A stretch of 64,000 nucleotides of DNA, taken from the NCBI RefSeq assembly GCF_000331515.1, contig NZ_AMZO01000006.1, positions 1 through 64,000 on the forward strand, read 5' to 3'. A program made the translations under genes and the position numbers. Position 1 is the stretch's first letter. Each line of letters starts with the position of its first letter. The notes under the pieces were generated by a model. That model did no database searches. It was not told where the DNA came from and saw only the letters and a program-made list of their open reading frames with translations. Below are positions 45,402 through 55,072 of the stretch, piece after piece. The stretch is from Photobacterium marinum. Lineage in GTDB: Bacteria; Pseudomonadota; Gammaproteobacteria; Enterobacterales; Vibrionaceae.

Positions 45402-46370
45402 ATGCCAGCCTTTTCAGAATTTATTAAACACGTCGGCCGGGGAGAAAAAGGCCGCCGACCACTCACCCAACAGGAAGCCCGTGAGGCACTGGACATGTAC
45501 CTCAACGGTAGAGCCGAACTGCTCCAGCTTGCTGTTTTACTCATGCTACAACGAGTACGATGCGAAACACCGGAAGAAGCTGCCGGTTATATTCAGGCCC
45601 TGCGAAAACGGGTTGATGTGGAATGGCAGGATCTGGCGGTCGATCTCGACTGGCCTTGTTTTGCAGGAAAACGTCGCCAGCCGCCATGGCTGTTACTCGC
45701 AGCTAAGGTGTTAGCTAAAAACGGTATCAGGGTGATGCTTCATGGCCATGCAGCTGTTGATGCGATCAAATTTCAGATTGAATCTGCCTGCCCTGATCTG
45801 GGGATCCAACAGGCCGACTCTCCGGAGCAAGCCAAAGCAATTCTGGCTCATGATGATATCTGCTATATCCCGCTTTCTGCCTACTGTGAACCTCTGGTTG
45901 ATCTATTGGCTCTTCGTAGCCAGGTCGGCCTTCGCACACCTCTGAACACCGTCGCACGCGCACTAAACCCGACTGATGCACCCTACTCTATCCACGGCAT
46001 TTTTCATCAGGGTTATGAACAACTCCATGCCGAAGCGGCTGCACTGGTCGGTGACCGTAACATGATCGCTTTCAAGGGCGAAGGCGGAGAAAGCGAGCGC
46101 AGCCCGCGTACAGCCTGTCGTGTTGCCGGAGTCTCTGATGGTCATGTCTTTTATGAAGAGTGGCCAACCTTCCTCGAAGGTGCATCCGGTAAACATGGTG
46201 AGATCAGCGGAGAATATCTTCGAAAAGTCTGGGAAGGTGAAATCGAAAATAACTATGGCAGCCATGCCGTGATCTCAACCATGGCCCTTGCTCTCAAAAT
46301 GATGAAAATATGTCCAGACCAGCACACCGCACTTGAACAGGCAAGCCAGTGGTGGCAGAACCGTCATTAG
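45402..46370 (+). CDS. ybiB: TrpD2-like nucleic-acid-binding protein YbiB
   Basis: 322 residues with the anthranilate phosphoribosyltransferase fold, as in E. coli YbiB (TrpD2 family). Helical N-terminal domain (LTQQEAREALDMYLNGRAELLQLAVLLMLQRVR), then FKGEGGESERSP. YbiB binds nucleic acids and is not a tryptophan enzyme; no other trp gene is near. Ends before a bidirectional terminator. Confidence 0.88.
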   Translation: MPAFSEFIKHVGRGEKGRRPLTQQEAREALDMYLNGRAELLQLAVLLMLQRVRCETPEEAAGYIQALRKRVDVEWQDLAVDLDWPCFAGKRRQPPWLLLAAKVLAKNGIRVMLHGHAAVDAIKFQIESACPDLGIQQADSPEQAKAILAHDDICYIPLSAYCEPLVDLLALRSQVGLRTPLNTVARALNPTDAPYSIHGIFHQGYEQLHAEAAALVGDRNMIAFKGEGGESERSPRTACRVAGVSDGHVFYEEWPTFLEGASGKHGEISGEYLRKVWEGEIENNYGSHAVISTMALALKMMKICPDQHTALEQASQWWQNRH

Positions 46371-46397
46371 CAGCCAAGCAAACAGACTCTCAAAAAT

Positions 46398-46432
46398 AAA
46401 ACCCCGCGCCTTCCAGCTCGGGGTTTTGTTTT
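46398..46432. terminator. bidirectional terminator, ybiB / chemoreceptor
   Basis: Stem AAAACCCCG / CGGGGTTTT with a 12-base loop; A-rich before and T-rich after, between convergent genes. Confidence 0.85.
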
Positions 46433-46453
46433 TCTAACTTTATTCAGCAGGAA

Positions 46454-48481
46454 TTACTTAAATGAAATTTTCCCGGCAGAGGAGTCGTTAATAGTGAAGG
46501 TATTAACCTCATCGACCAACTCTGTCATGCGCAGTTTCACCTGCTCGACTTCATTTTGAATATCGAAAATGGTCTGTTTGGTATTGTTTGCCATCTCAAG
46601 TAGTTCATCGACATCAGTATCAACGCTTTTCGCCGTTTGTGACTGCTCATTCGAAGCAGTAGCAATGCTGGCGTTAAACTGGGCGATTTCGTTCACAGTC
46701 ATGATCAACCTTTCAACCAGCGACTTGGTTTCAGATACCATTTCTTGTGTCTCATAGCTGGCTTCACGGCTCTGTTGCATGTTATTGAACGACTCTTTTG
46801 CATTCTGCCCGATACCATCCAGCAATTGGCGAATATCTTCAGTCGACTGCTTACTACGCTGGGCTAGAGTTCTAACCTCATCAGCAACCACCGCAAAACC
46901 ACGGCCCTGCTCACCGGCTCGTGCCGCCTCAATCGCGGCGTTCAGCGCAAGTAGGTTAGTCTGCTCGGAAATAGCATTGATGGTATCAAGGATCTCAGAC
47001 ACGTTGCCCATCTGCTGTTCCAGGGTTTCAATACAGCTGTAAGTCTGGTTCACACTCTCCAGCAACCCTGTGGTCGAAGCGTATGACTGCTCGCTGTGCT
47101 TATGACACTCCTCAGCATTGGCTTTTACTGAGTCCGTACCCTGCTGGGCATCAGTCGTAATTCCCGCAACCTGTTCGCTGGTCTGAGCCATTTCGGTCAT
47201 AGCTGTCGCAATGTTGTCACAACGGGTATGGGTCATCTCACTAGCCTGACTGGCCTGAGAAACCATAGAGACCATCGCATCCATTTCTTTCTGAGTACGG
47301 CTTGCCACCTGCAGAGCCTTATTCAGGGTATCCCCCAGGCTCAAAAGCAGTCCGTCCAGATGAGTCGCGATTTCACCGAACTCATCCTGTGTACCATCGG
47401 ATAAGCGGATCGTCAGATCTTTGTTGGATGCCATTCGATCAAGCTGAGCGGTGAAGGTTTCAACTCGGCGACGAAGATTAATCACAATACGGATGGTTAA
47501 CAGAATAAGTGGCAATACCACCAACAGAGTCACGCCAATGTAAGCCATTCGAAGCATATTAGCATCCGCGCGATCCTCAACCGCCTTATCATGAATCACG
47601 GTTGCAAAGCTGTCTCGTAACCCTTTCACCATACCGATACGCTCTGTCGCCAGACCGAACCAGGAAGAAGCTTCAGGGCCTTTAACTGATGACAGGTTAG
47701 CTTTCTGGGCTAGATACTGTTGTTGAATATCCATGACCTTCTGCCATGTCGGGTTTTGAGTGATGGATTTCAGCTGCTTCAACTGATCACCTTTAAGCAG
47801 CATCTCTGCCTGGCGCAAAGCATAGCGTTCAGCGTTAATGTAGGAAGAGATCTGAGCATAGCGATCAAGGCTGGATTTCTTACCGGCAAAAACACCGTTC
47901 AGCGCCCCACGCGCCATCCCCGCCTGCTCTTTAATCACCAGCAATGAAAGCAGCCCCTGTAACTCCTGCTTCAGTTCCAGGCTACTTACTCCGGACATCA
48001 CGATGCCAAGGTTATCCAATGCAAGACGATTCACATTAGAGTAATAAGCAAACGGCGAATCGACCAATTTCAAGCTGTCGACCTGACGACGAATATTATC
48101 CCGGCGATCAAGCTGAGATTTCACTTCACGCAGCAACGCATTCACTTCTGCCGAATCTAAGTATTCTGGCTGGAAGGCCAGCAGATTTTGATAAGCCACA
48201 TCCGCTTTCTGACGCTGCTTCATCAAAGCATCACGCTGCTTACTTTGTCCTTTAGACGCGATCACCCCCGCCGTCAGCCCTCGTTCTACCGCAAACTGAT
48301 GGGCCACATTATCGTAAAGGTTAAACAGCTCTACTGTTTCCTGTGACAACTCTGCCTGCATTAGCTGTTCATTGGCATCTTTTATCTGCATACCAATAAA
48401 AAGCAAAAGCAACGTCGTCGGAATAATAAAAACGACAGACAGCGTCGTCCTGATATTGAAAGCCCGAGCCAAGCTCACCAT
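46454..48481 (-). CDS. chemoreceptor with NIT (nitrate/nitrite-type) sensor domain
   Basis: 675 residues. TM1 about 12-30; a large all-helical periplasmic NIT domain (about 40-300; typical segments are [35 protein letters not shown] and [17 protein letters not shown]); TM2 about 310-333; HAMP; and a signalling domain with the conserved hairpin ([20 protein letters not shown]). NIT domains sense nitrate or nitrite in characterised proteins, but others bind different ligands. ATG at 48481 has GAGG eight bases upstream; a GTG two codons earlier is possible. An inverted repeat lies upstream at 48610. Confidence 0.9.
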   Translation of the reverse strand: MVSLARAFNIRTTLSVVFIIPTTLLLLFIGMQIKDANEQLMQAELSQETVELFNLYDNVAHQFAVERGLTAGVIASKGQSKQRDALMKQRQKADVAYQNLLAFQPEYLDSAEVNALLREVKSQLDRRDNIRRQVDSLKLVDSPFAYYSNVNRLALDNLGIVMSGVSSLELKQELQGLLSLLVIKEQAGMARGALNGVFAGKKSSLDRYAQISSYINAERYALRQAEMLLKGDQLKQLKSITQNPTWQKVMDIQQQYLAQKANLSSVKGPEASSWFGLATERIGMVKGLRDSFATVIHDKAVEDRADANMLRMAYIGVTLLVVLPLILLTIRIVINLRRRVETFTAQLDRMASNKDLTIRLSDGTQDEFGEIATHLDGLLLSLGDTLNKALQVASRTQKEMDAMVSMVSQASQASEMTHTRCDNIATAMTEMAQTSEQVAGITTDAQQGTDSVKANAEECHKHSEQSYASTTGLLESVNQTYSCIETLEQQMGNVSEILDTINAISEQTNLLALNAAIEAARAGEQGRGFAVVADEVRTLAQRSKQSTEDIRQLLDGIGQNAKESFNNMQQSREASYETQEMVSETKSLVERLIMTVNEIAQFNASIATASNEQSQTAKSVDTDVDELLEMANNTKQTIFDIQNEVEQVKLRMTELVDEVNTFTINDSSAGKISFK

Positions 48482-48487
48482 CTCCAC

Positions 48488-49181
48488 AACCTCGAATAGT
48501 TATAATAATTTGCACTTTTAATACAAATTAGCAAAGAAAGGCAACATTCCAAAAGACTCTTTACGCCTTACCACAGAAATAATGACACAGCTCAAACAGG
48601 GTCAATAAGTTGACACCCACACACAAGTGTCAAATTAAAGACGCCGATATAAAACAACAACTTAAATTAAAACCTGTTTTATAAAGCCTTATTTCATATC
48701 AACACTTGTGATTATGCAAAGTGAGTAATTGCATTTTATTCAACAAACCCATGTAAATAAAAGGAATCAAAATAGTTAAAACAAGCATTTTAAAACCAGC
48801 TTTTTACCAAGTGTTTATTAACTTAATAATCTAGAGATAATCAAATGTAAGATTTCACCTTTCCATATATTCTGACGACTACAACTGGCTAAAAAGCGTG
48901 ATTTTGATCGCCGACAAAATTATTCAAGAAATCGCATTAATAACATTGCAATAATTAAGCTAATGTTTTCTATAGTAAAAATAAGTTTATCCACAAAAAC
49001 AGTGGGTAACTTTATGGTAAATCGACGAAGCATTGATGGATTTTTGAACACAGATATTTTGTAGAGAAATTTGTGGCAAAGTAATTACTGATAAAAAGCG
49101 CGTTACAATAACTTCTAGGTGGAAAAATGGTGGGAGTCCGAACTCATCTTTTCAGGTTTCATCTATAAAAATAGAACATAA
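48488..49181. other. long AT-rich intergenic region
   Basis: About 690 bp upstream of the NIT chemoreceptor without a gene. It includes the 7-10-7 inverted repeat at 48610-48633. Otherwise only A/T-rich DNA was seen. Confidence 0.4.
48610..48633. promoter_or_regulatory. inverted repeat upstream of the NIT chemoreceptor
   Basis: TTGACAC-N10-GTGTCAA, a perfect 7-bp inverted repeat about 130 bp upstream of the start codon. A possible regulator site; no factor can be named. Confidence 0.35.
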
Positions 49182-49328
49182 GCTCTCACTGAAGCTTCTT
49201 CATTGTATACCGCCGTCATTCGGGCAATCTGGCAGGTTCCTATAGTGCTGGATAGCTTTATCAAGCTGACCGGTACAGAATTCAATAAAGAAGAAGCCTA
49301 TCTTCTAAGACTAAAACACAATTTATAA
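49182..49328 (+). pseudogene. C-terminal fragment of an unknown protein
   Basis: 48 codons after an in-frame TAA and without an ATG, ending in TAA: ALTEASSLYTAVIRAIWQV, then IKLTGTEFNKEEAYLL. Looks like a protein end. A TTG at 49197 could start it. No family recognised. Confidence 0.3.
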
Positions 49329-49504
49329 TTATTTATGCAACTTGCTTAAGTTTTTGTTTTTAATGTCGCTATTACTCGATAAGAGGATACATTGACGTGT
49401 AGAAGCGGAAGAAAATAAAGCTGCATGGAAGCAGCAAAAACAACAGATTTCGCGCTCCCATCCCCATTATCAACAACACTCTTCCTTACGCCCTACCTTG
49501 TTTC

Positions 49505-50839
49505 TCATGCTGTGCGATTAGGTATTGTCAGGATAAAGCTCGTAATACCATTTGCAGATTTAACCGAAATATCGCCGTGATGAATTCGAGCTATCGAGCG
49601 GGCAATAGCAAGCCCCAAGCCGGCTCCTGCAGTAGCACGATGAGTACGGGATTTATCGACCCGGTAAAAGCGTTCAAACAGGTGCGGCAGATAACTTGCG
49701 TCGATCGTCTCACCTTTATTAATCACAGTAACCGATGTCGAAGCTTCATCACTGGCTATCTGAACTTTGATGGTTTCATTGTCATAACTGTGACGAACTG
49801 CATTTGAAATCAGGTTACCGACAGCCCGCTTGAGCATCTCTTTGTCGCCGTATACAGTCGCATGACCCTTCAGTTCAATAGATAACTCTTTCTCATCCCC
49901 CGCCAGCTCGTAATAGTCCACAAGCCCTTCCAGCAAATCATGCAGTTCCAGATCAATCTTGGAGATCTCCAGTAAGTTATGTTCGGACTTTGCCAGATAG
50001 AGCATATCGGTAATGATTTTCGCCAGGCGGCTAAGCTCTTCCGTAGTCGAAATCAAACTCTCCTGATACTCTTCCACTGTGCGTGGATGCGCCAGTGTCA
50101 CCTGAGTCTGGGTCATCATATTACTGATCGGTGTCCGCAACTCATGAGCGATATCGGATGAAAACTCAGACAGGCGCTCAAAGTCATTCTCCAGACGGGA
50201 AAGCATGTCATTAAAACCGATGACCAGATTCTGCAATTCAACCGGGAACTGGCTTGGTTCAAGCCGTAAATTCAGCTTTTCGGTTGAAGTCTGCTCCATG
50301 TGATGCTTCAGCTTTCGCAACGGCCACAAACCATGTTTTACGATCACCCAGCCAAGAACACCGCTGACCATGCTGGCAAGCAGCGTTGTCCAGATGAGGA
50401 CAGTGCTGAACCCTTCTAAAAAACGTCGTTGGTGATCTGTTTTAATCCCCAGCACAACATCTACCCTGGGTTCAGCAGCGTGATAACGAAAGGCGCGGTA
50501 ATGGTTCTGGTCGATTTGCCATTCGAAGCTGTCGAGGTTGTGATACTGAACAAATTCATCCGGCAGTGTTAAAGGCTGGGTCTGATAAATCACCTCTCTG
50601 TGTTTGATTACCCACAGTTTCGTTTCGCCCAGCTCAAAGAGCGTTCCGTACTTGGCAATAAAATCATCCTGCAACTGGAGAGTGTTGATAGTCTGAAACT
50701 TCTGGTCGAGCTGGTATTTATCCTGCTGGAAAAAATGATGTTTGAGGGAGTAGAGCGTCACTGTACTGAGGGCGCAAAGAACAAGAATGGAAACGGTAAA
50801 AAAAGAAATGATCAGCCGTGATGAAAGTGATTTAAACAT
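49505..50839 (-). CDS. CusS-like heavy-metal-type sensor histidine kinase
   Basis: 444 residues. TM1 about 8-28; periplasmic loop about 29-150; TM2 about 155-175; HAMP; HisKA with phosphorylated His in FSSDIAHELRTPISNM; HATPase with NLISNAVRHS, LFERFYRVDKSR and AGAGLGLAIARSIARIHHG. Closest to the CusS/heavy-metal sensor group. AGGTGGG lies before the ATG. It follows its response regulator with a few bases between. The actual signal is unknown; no copper efflux genes are present here. Confidence 0.9.
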   Translation of the reverse strand: MFKSLSSRLIISFFTVSILVLCALSTVTLYSLKHHFFQQDKYQLDQKFQTINTLQLQDDFIAKYGTLFELGETKLWVIKHREVIYQTQPLTLPDEFVQYHNLDSFEWQIDQNHYRAFRYHAAEPRVDVVLGIKTDHQRRFLEGFSTVLIWTTLLASMVSGVLGWVIVKHGLWPLRKLKHHMEQTSTEKLNLRLEPSQFPVELQNLVIGFNDMLSRLENDFERLSEFSSDIAHELRTPISNMMTQTQVTLAHPRTVEEYQESLISTTEELSRLAKIITDMLYLAKSEHNLLEISKIDLELHDLLEGLVDYYELAGDEKELSIELKGHATVYGDKEMLKRAVGNLISNAVRHSYDNETIKVQIASDEASTSVTVINKGETIDASYLPHLFERFYRVDKSRTHRATAGAGLGLAIARSIARIHHGDISVKSANGITSFILTIPNRTA

Positions 50840-50848
50840 AATACCCAC

Positions 50849-51529
50849 CTAAATCTTTTCATCGAGCATATAGCCCATCCCGCGGATAGTATGGATAAGT
50901 TTGGGTTCATACCCCTTATCGACCTTGCCTCTCAGCCGCTTGATGGCAACATCAATCACATTAGTATCGCTGTCAAAATTCATATCCCAGACAATCGATG
51001 CAATTTCAGAACGGGACAGTACTTCTCCCTGCCGACGCATCAATAGCTCCAATAGGGAAAATTCTTTCGCAGTCAGGTTGATTGTATCTCCCTCGCGGGC
51101 AACCCGACGTTTGAGTAAATCAAGATGAAGGTTTGCCACATCCAATGCCAACTCCTGCACTGGAGAGGCTTTCTTTCTGCGTAAGGTATTGCGGATCCGG
51201 GCAACCAGTTCAACAAAAGCGAACGGTTTCACAATATAGTCATCAGCACCCAGCTCCAATCCCTTGACCCTATCTTCCACCTGATCTCGTGCCGTCAGCA
51301 TAATGATCGGTGTTTCTATCTCGCTGGCCCTGAGCGTAGTAAGTACCTGCCAACCGTTGAGCTGAGGTAACATCACATCAAGAATGATCAGATCATACTG
51401 GTTGCTGGTCGCCTGATAGAGGCCATCGACACCGTCACATGACAGATCGACCACATAGCCCGCTTCTGTTAATCCTTTTCTCAGGTATTCACCGGTTTTA
51501 GGTTCATCTTCAATCAGTAATAACTTCAT
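50849..51529 (-). CDS. CusR-like OmpR-family response regulator
   Basis: 226 residues: receiver domain ([11 protein letters not shown] at the N-terminus, phosphoacceptor Asp in [17 protein letters not shown] near 105) and a winged-helix DNA-binding domain ([30 protein letters not shown]). The paired kinase gene follows. A CusR-like palindrome lies upstream of the DUF3316 gene (52087), which suggests that all three genes form one autoregulated transcript. Confidence 0.92.
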   Translation of the reverse strand: MKLLLIEDEPKTGEYLRKGLTEAGYVVDLSCDGVDGLYQATSNQYDLIILDVMLPQLNGWQVLTTLRASEIETPIIMLTARDQVEDRVKGLELGADDYIVKPFAFVELVARIRNTLRRKKASPVQELALDVANLHLDLLKRRVAREGDTINLTAKEFSLLELLMRRQGEVLSRSEIASIVWDMNFDSDTNVIDVAIKRLRGKVDKGYEPKLIHTIRGMGYMLDEKI

Positions 51530-51632
51530 TGTTACGCTTAACCATCTTGATTTACTACGAATCTTAGATCCAAATCAGGGAGCAAAAAATGCTCCCTGTC
51601 ATGACAATACAATAAAGGGAGGTAACCCTTAA

Positions 51633-52010
51633 TTAGTTGTTATCGTAACGCAAGTGTTGGTACTGAACATTAACCAGTGCACGATATTCCATGTTACCGG
51701 CTGCATTCATGCTTTCCTCAACAGTAATATAGCTGTTGTCTTTCACCTGAAGGCTTGCCAATTCTTTAGGCTGAAATGTGTTTGCCTTCAGAATACTGCG
51801 AAGTTCTACGGGATTGCTTTGCTGAAGTTCATTTAACATATCCTGACCGGCAGCATACGCGCCTTCTTTGCTGTCACTTACCTGAGTGACTAGAGTACGA
51901 GAGTTGGTTTCAACACTGTATTTACTGCCTGCAACCAATGTAGAAGCCATTGAAGGAACGCTGAATGCAACTAAAGATGCCGCTACTAGTAATGATTTAA
52001 CTGTTTTCAT
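51633..52010 (-). CDS. exported DUF3316 protein
   Basis: 125 residues with a signal peptide (1-22, PSMA cleavage) and the DUF3316 domain (TLVTQVSDSKEGAYAAGQDML, IKANTFQ-like region, EYRALVNVQYQHLRYD). Found widely in vibrios, function unknown, probably periplasmic. The 5' UTR is unusual: a hairpin ends in the Shine-Dalgarno and a run of seven C separates it from the ATG. First gene upstream of the CusRS-like pair. Confidence 0.85.
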   Translation of the reverse strand: MKTVKSLLVAASLVAFSVPSMASTLVAGSKYSVETNSRTLVTQVSDSKEGAYAAGQDMLNELQQSNPVELRSILKANTFQPKELASLQVKDNSYITVEESMNAAGNMEYRALVNVQYQHLRYDNN

Positions 52011-52019
52011 GGGGGGGTC

Positions 52020-52045
52020 CTCACATTTGTCTCGCTGTATGTGAG
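52020..52045 (-). promoter_or_regulatory. 5' UTR hairpin overlapping the DUF3316 Shine-Dalgarno
   Basis: CTCACAT-N12-ATGTGAG pairs in the mRNA; the 3' arm contains the GAG of the Shine-Dalgarno GAGGA, followed by CCCCCCC and the ATG. It could hide the ribosome site. Confidence 0.4.
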
Positions 52046-52086
52046 TTATAATAAGAGGCTAACCATGACCGGAACCGGACTGAAAA

Positions 52087-52102
52087 ATGACATTTTTGTC
52101 AT
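52087..52102. promoter_or_regulatory. CusR/CopR-like operator
   Basis: ATGACA-TTTT-TGTCAT, a perfect 6-4-6 palindrome close to the E. coli CusR box. It lies 77 bp upstream of the DUF3316 start and upstream of a TATTAT -10 element at about 52050, a position suited to activation by the adjacent response regulator. Confidence 0.55.
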
Positions 52103-52148
52103 GTTCTCAAATGCCTGAGACTACTGGCGTGTACAACCCAATCAGAAA

Positions 52149-52658
52149 CTATTTGACGAAAGCAAAGCACTGTACGGCACTTGTCTCAACCGTCATATTG
52201 CACATAAAATCTTCATTACTATAAACGTTAAGGTAATACTCAGGTTTTGGATATGTTCTCATATGATCTTCAGATAATATCTTCTTATTGCTAAACCCTT
52301 TATTACTTAACTTTTGAGTTCGCATTAAAAATAAATCTTCATCAACAAAAACAATTGATTTTGACTCATACCTCGTTTTATTTACACCTAGGTCAACCAA
52401 AGAGATATCGACATTATAATTTCCAAAAAAGTCATTATGAATCGTCGCAAATAGCTTATAAGCTTTCATACCTTCATCATAATACACATTTCGCTCTCCA
52501 TATATTGTCGTTATTTTTTTATCACCAAATACAGATTTGGCATGAAGATCACGACTTGCCCATACGTAAACAAAACTAATAACGGAGCTAGCAATATAGA
52601 GGATGATAACTGATTGAATTATCGTTCTCTTTGAAAAGTAAAACTTATTCGTTACCAT
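52149..52658 (-). CDS. membrane-anchored protein of unknown function
   Basis: 169 residues: short basic cytoplasmic N-terminus (FYFSKRT), one membrane helix (about 13-34), and an extracytoplasmic domain of about 130 residues with two cysteines near the end (FMCNMTVETSAVQCF) that could form a disulfide. No family recognised. The region is more AT-rich than its neighbours and no Shine-Dalgarno is visible, so it may be a recent arrival. Confidence 0.6.
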   Translation of the reverse strand: MVTNKFYFSKRTIIQSVIILYIASSVISFVYVWASRDLHAKSVFGDKKITTIYGERNVYYDEGMKAYKLFATIHNDFFGNYNVDISLVDLGVNKTRYESKSIVFVDEDLFLMRTQKLSNKGFSNKKILSEDHMRTYPKPEYYLNVYSNEDFMCNMTVETSAVQCFAFVK

Positions 52659-52985
52659 AAAATCAGATGTATTGGATGTTCAAACCCATATACTTAATCA
52701 TCAAAAGAACCAACATAGCATTAGCCTGTGATAAATTAAAGTTGCCAAATATAGATTGCAAATTAATTAAGCACGTCATTGAATACTTATTTATGACACC
52801 TCGAGTCATATAAACCACCAATTTCAAATAACATATATTTGCCACTTCACATCTAATATTAGTTGTAGCCGCATAAGGATAATTTCTGTTATCTTCTAAC
52901 TTATTATCAAAGCAATATATTTCTGATTATTCTAATTCACCATTAGAAAACTTAAGCCACAAGGACAACAACAAGAAGACGTATT
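52659..52985. other. AT-rich intergenic region
   Basis: About 330 bp. A 60-codon frame on the minus strand (52663-52845) exists but lacks a Shine-Dalgarno and looks like chance. Otherwise nothing recognised. Confidence 0.35.
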
Positions 52986-53912
52986 ATGCCTGTATGCAGT
53001 AATCAAGATTGTAACGTTGAAGTATCGTGGACCATTTCTCAAAGAGGGCTGGAATTACCTGACAGGATTGAGCGATTTAAGGTTTTCGAAGTTAAGACAG
53101 CGCTACAACAAATTCTGGCTGAAGCATTAAACGGCAAGAAAATGCCTGATATCAGCAATAACCCAACAATCAAAACACTATGCCCAGACTGCTGGACGGC
53201 GCAGGCTCGGGCATGGGGTGATGTAAGAACGTATGCAGAAGCCCGTGCCAAAACAGATAAAACCGGGGTCTACATGCAAGTGGAAAGTCCGGCATTTTTC
53301 TCATTCGAAAAACCTGACCCGGCCTCGATCCTGTCGTGCCTGATCCACGAAATGATGCATTTATGGTCTCACGACTCTTGTGGCCTTCAGGACTATAACC
53401 GAACCCTCAACGTTGACTGGGATGAAGCCGCAGCAGATTTATTCGGTTACCTTGTCTTTAAGGAGTACTACAAAAGCCAAGGGAAGAAGTACATCACACC
53501 TTATAATGAGTATGCGAAATGTATTGGTAGTGCAGAAGAATCGGCCAAAATGCAATTTGCCCGTAAATTTTTCTGGAACAAGCTGATCGCACAAAGTGAG
53601 CTGTACTCAGATAAAATGCCATTGTCCGGCGATTTCCCGGAAAAACTGATCGCCAAACTAGCAGAGTTACGAGCGGCAACACCGGCACTGCCTGAAAGCA
53701 TGATCAAGGATAAACTGGCCGAATATCTCGCGCACACCATGGTGTATCAGACAATGGCTAACTGCTTTTTCTTTGGCCCGCAGGCAATACCAGAGTCCTG
53801 GGGGCAGGACTTCAATAGCTTTGTTTCACCGAAAGGCATTAAGCAACTGCTCAACCTGAGTAAAACTTTCCCGCCTTATGACGGCAATAACAAAGCACAT
53901 GATATTAGCTAA
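52986..53912 (+). CDS. putative zinc metallopeptidase with zinc-ribbon N-terminus
   Basis: 308 residues, no signal peptide. Cys4, Cys9, Cys66 and Cys69 (CSNQDC ... CPDC) may form a zinc ribbon. The core has His121-Glu122-Met-Met-His125 (LIHEMMHLWSHD) and Glu147 in WDEAAADLFGYLV, the layout of a gluzincin active site (HExxH plus a downstream DEA-type Glu). No family name is known to me. Monocistronic; AAGAAGAC precedes the ATG weakly. Cytosolic location and peptide substrate are inferences. Confidence 0.65.
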   Translation: MPVCSNQDCNVEVSWTISQRGLELPDRIERFKVFEVKTALQQILAEALNGKKMPDISNNPTIKTLCPDCWTAQARAWGDVRTYAEARAKTDKTGVYMQVESPAFFSFEKPDPASILSCLIHEMMHLWSHDSCGLQDYNRTLNVDWDEAAADLFGYLVFKEYYKSQGKKYITPYNEYAKCIGSAEESAKMQFARKFFWNKLIAQSELYSDKMPLSGDFPEKLIAKLAELRAATPALPESMIKDKLAEYLAHTMVYQTMANCFFFGPQAIPESWGQDFNSFVSPKGIKQLLNLSKTFPPYDGNNKAHDIS

Positions 53913-53955
53913 GTAGATTTCACTTACTATTTATAAGTTTTTGAGCCGACTTAAA

Positions 53956-54705
53956 TCACTCATTGAGCGGTACCATATCTACATCCAGGGTATCGCTCTT
54001 CATATCGACTGTTGCCACGTAGCGGTTATCCGGATCACCGTAATGCTTAAACGTAAAGTGATAACGGTGGAACGGCTCCAGTAAAATATCACTCTCCAGT
54101 GGCATCAACTCATAACCATCCTGTTGATAAAGCTCTGTTGCCATTACCTTTGCCATCGCACTCTTCTGCTCACTGTCACGCTCAACTGTCGGTTCCGTTG
54201 ACGGATTAGACGGGTAAGACTTACCGTCAAACTTCATCACACGGTATGCACGGTTACTCCAGACCACAAAATCCTTCCAACCGTTATGGGAAGACTCTGC
54301 CAGTAACACAGGCGTTTTAACCACTGTCATACGGGTAATCGTCTTACCGGATTCATCAAATAAATAAGCCGTACACCCGCCACTGCCACAAAAATACGGG
54401 TCCTGCATCACCACCATAATTTCCTGGCTGCCGTTATCGTTAAGGTCAGCCATGCCAACCTTATAACGAATATTGTCTTTTGCCAGCGACAAGCCTTCAG
54501 GGGCAAGAATTGTACTATCAACCATCTGCGCAACCTTGGTTGAGTCCATTTTCATCGCAGCAGATTCTGCAGCAACCGTTTCGGGTGCGGATGCAGTTAC
54601 ATCTTGTTGGCTGGCTGTCGATTGCGCCCCAGCATTCTGGCAACCGGTTAGCACCAACACTCCCAGCACAGAAAGTGCCACCAGTGTGTTTCTGTTTTTG
54701 TTCAT
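53956..54705 (-). CDS. lipoprotein of unknown function
   Basis: 249 residues with a lipoprotein signal (VLVLTGCQN, Cys22), a Ser/Thr/Ala-rich linker (25-55) and a soluble domain. The segment YKVGMADLNDNGSQEIMVVMQDPYFCGSGGCTAYLF recalls exported proteins with an NDNGxxEI calcium-like loop and a CGSGGC cysteine pair. Mature protein probably sits in the inner or outer membrane leaflet. No gene partner is obvious. Confidence 0.75.
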   Translation of the reverse strand: MNKNRNTLVALSVLGVLVLTGCQNAGAQSTASQQDVTASAPETVAAESAAMKMDSTKVAQMVDSTILAPEGLSLAKDNIRYKVGMADLNDNGSQEIMVVMQDPYFCGSGGCTAYLFDESGKTITRMTVVKTPVLLAESSHNGWKDFVVWSNRAYRVMKFDGKSYPSNPSTEPTVERDSEQKSAMAKVMATELYQQDGYELMPLESDILLEPFHRYHFTFKHYGDPDNRYVATVDMKSDTLDVDMVPLNE

Positions 54706-55072
54706 TTCTTTAATCTCTTATTTATTGACTACTTAACGCCAATCTACAATATAGCCTGTATCAACTATCAACCTACTTTTGACCACCATTCATGTTCACT
54801 CCGCACTAGTAGCTAGCCTCTTCAACACAGACAAAAGTAAAAAATACAAGACACCATTATCTAACAATTCATGCGTTAAGCTATTGGCATAGCATTTCAA
54901 TTAAAAATTCATAAATTTCGTTACTTTTGTAAGTCATTAACTTCCGTCATTAATTCCCTTTCTAATAACGAATAACGCCTCAGAGCACACTTGCTAATAA
55001 ACAAATAACACAATAGTGTTTCGCTTAGTTTTCACGCTATCCGTGCACAGATTGAAGATAAAGAGGGAAGAA
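54706..55072. other. divergent promoter region
   Basis: About 365 AT-rich bases between the lipoprotein and chemoreceptor genes. No ORF or RNA recognised; it should hold both promoters. Confidence 0.4.

Noticed and set aside
52663-52845. 60-codon minus-strand frame upstream of the membrane-anchored protein
   Set aside because: No Shine-Dalgarno, AT-driven composition and no protein-like pattern.
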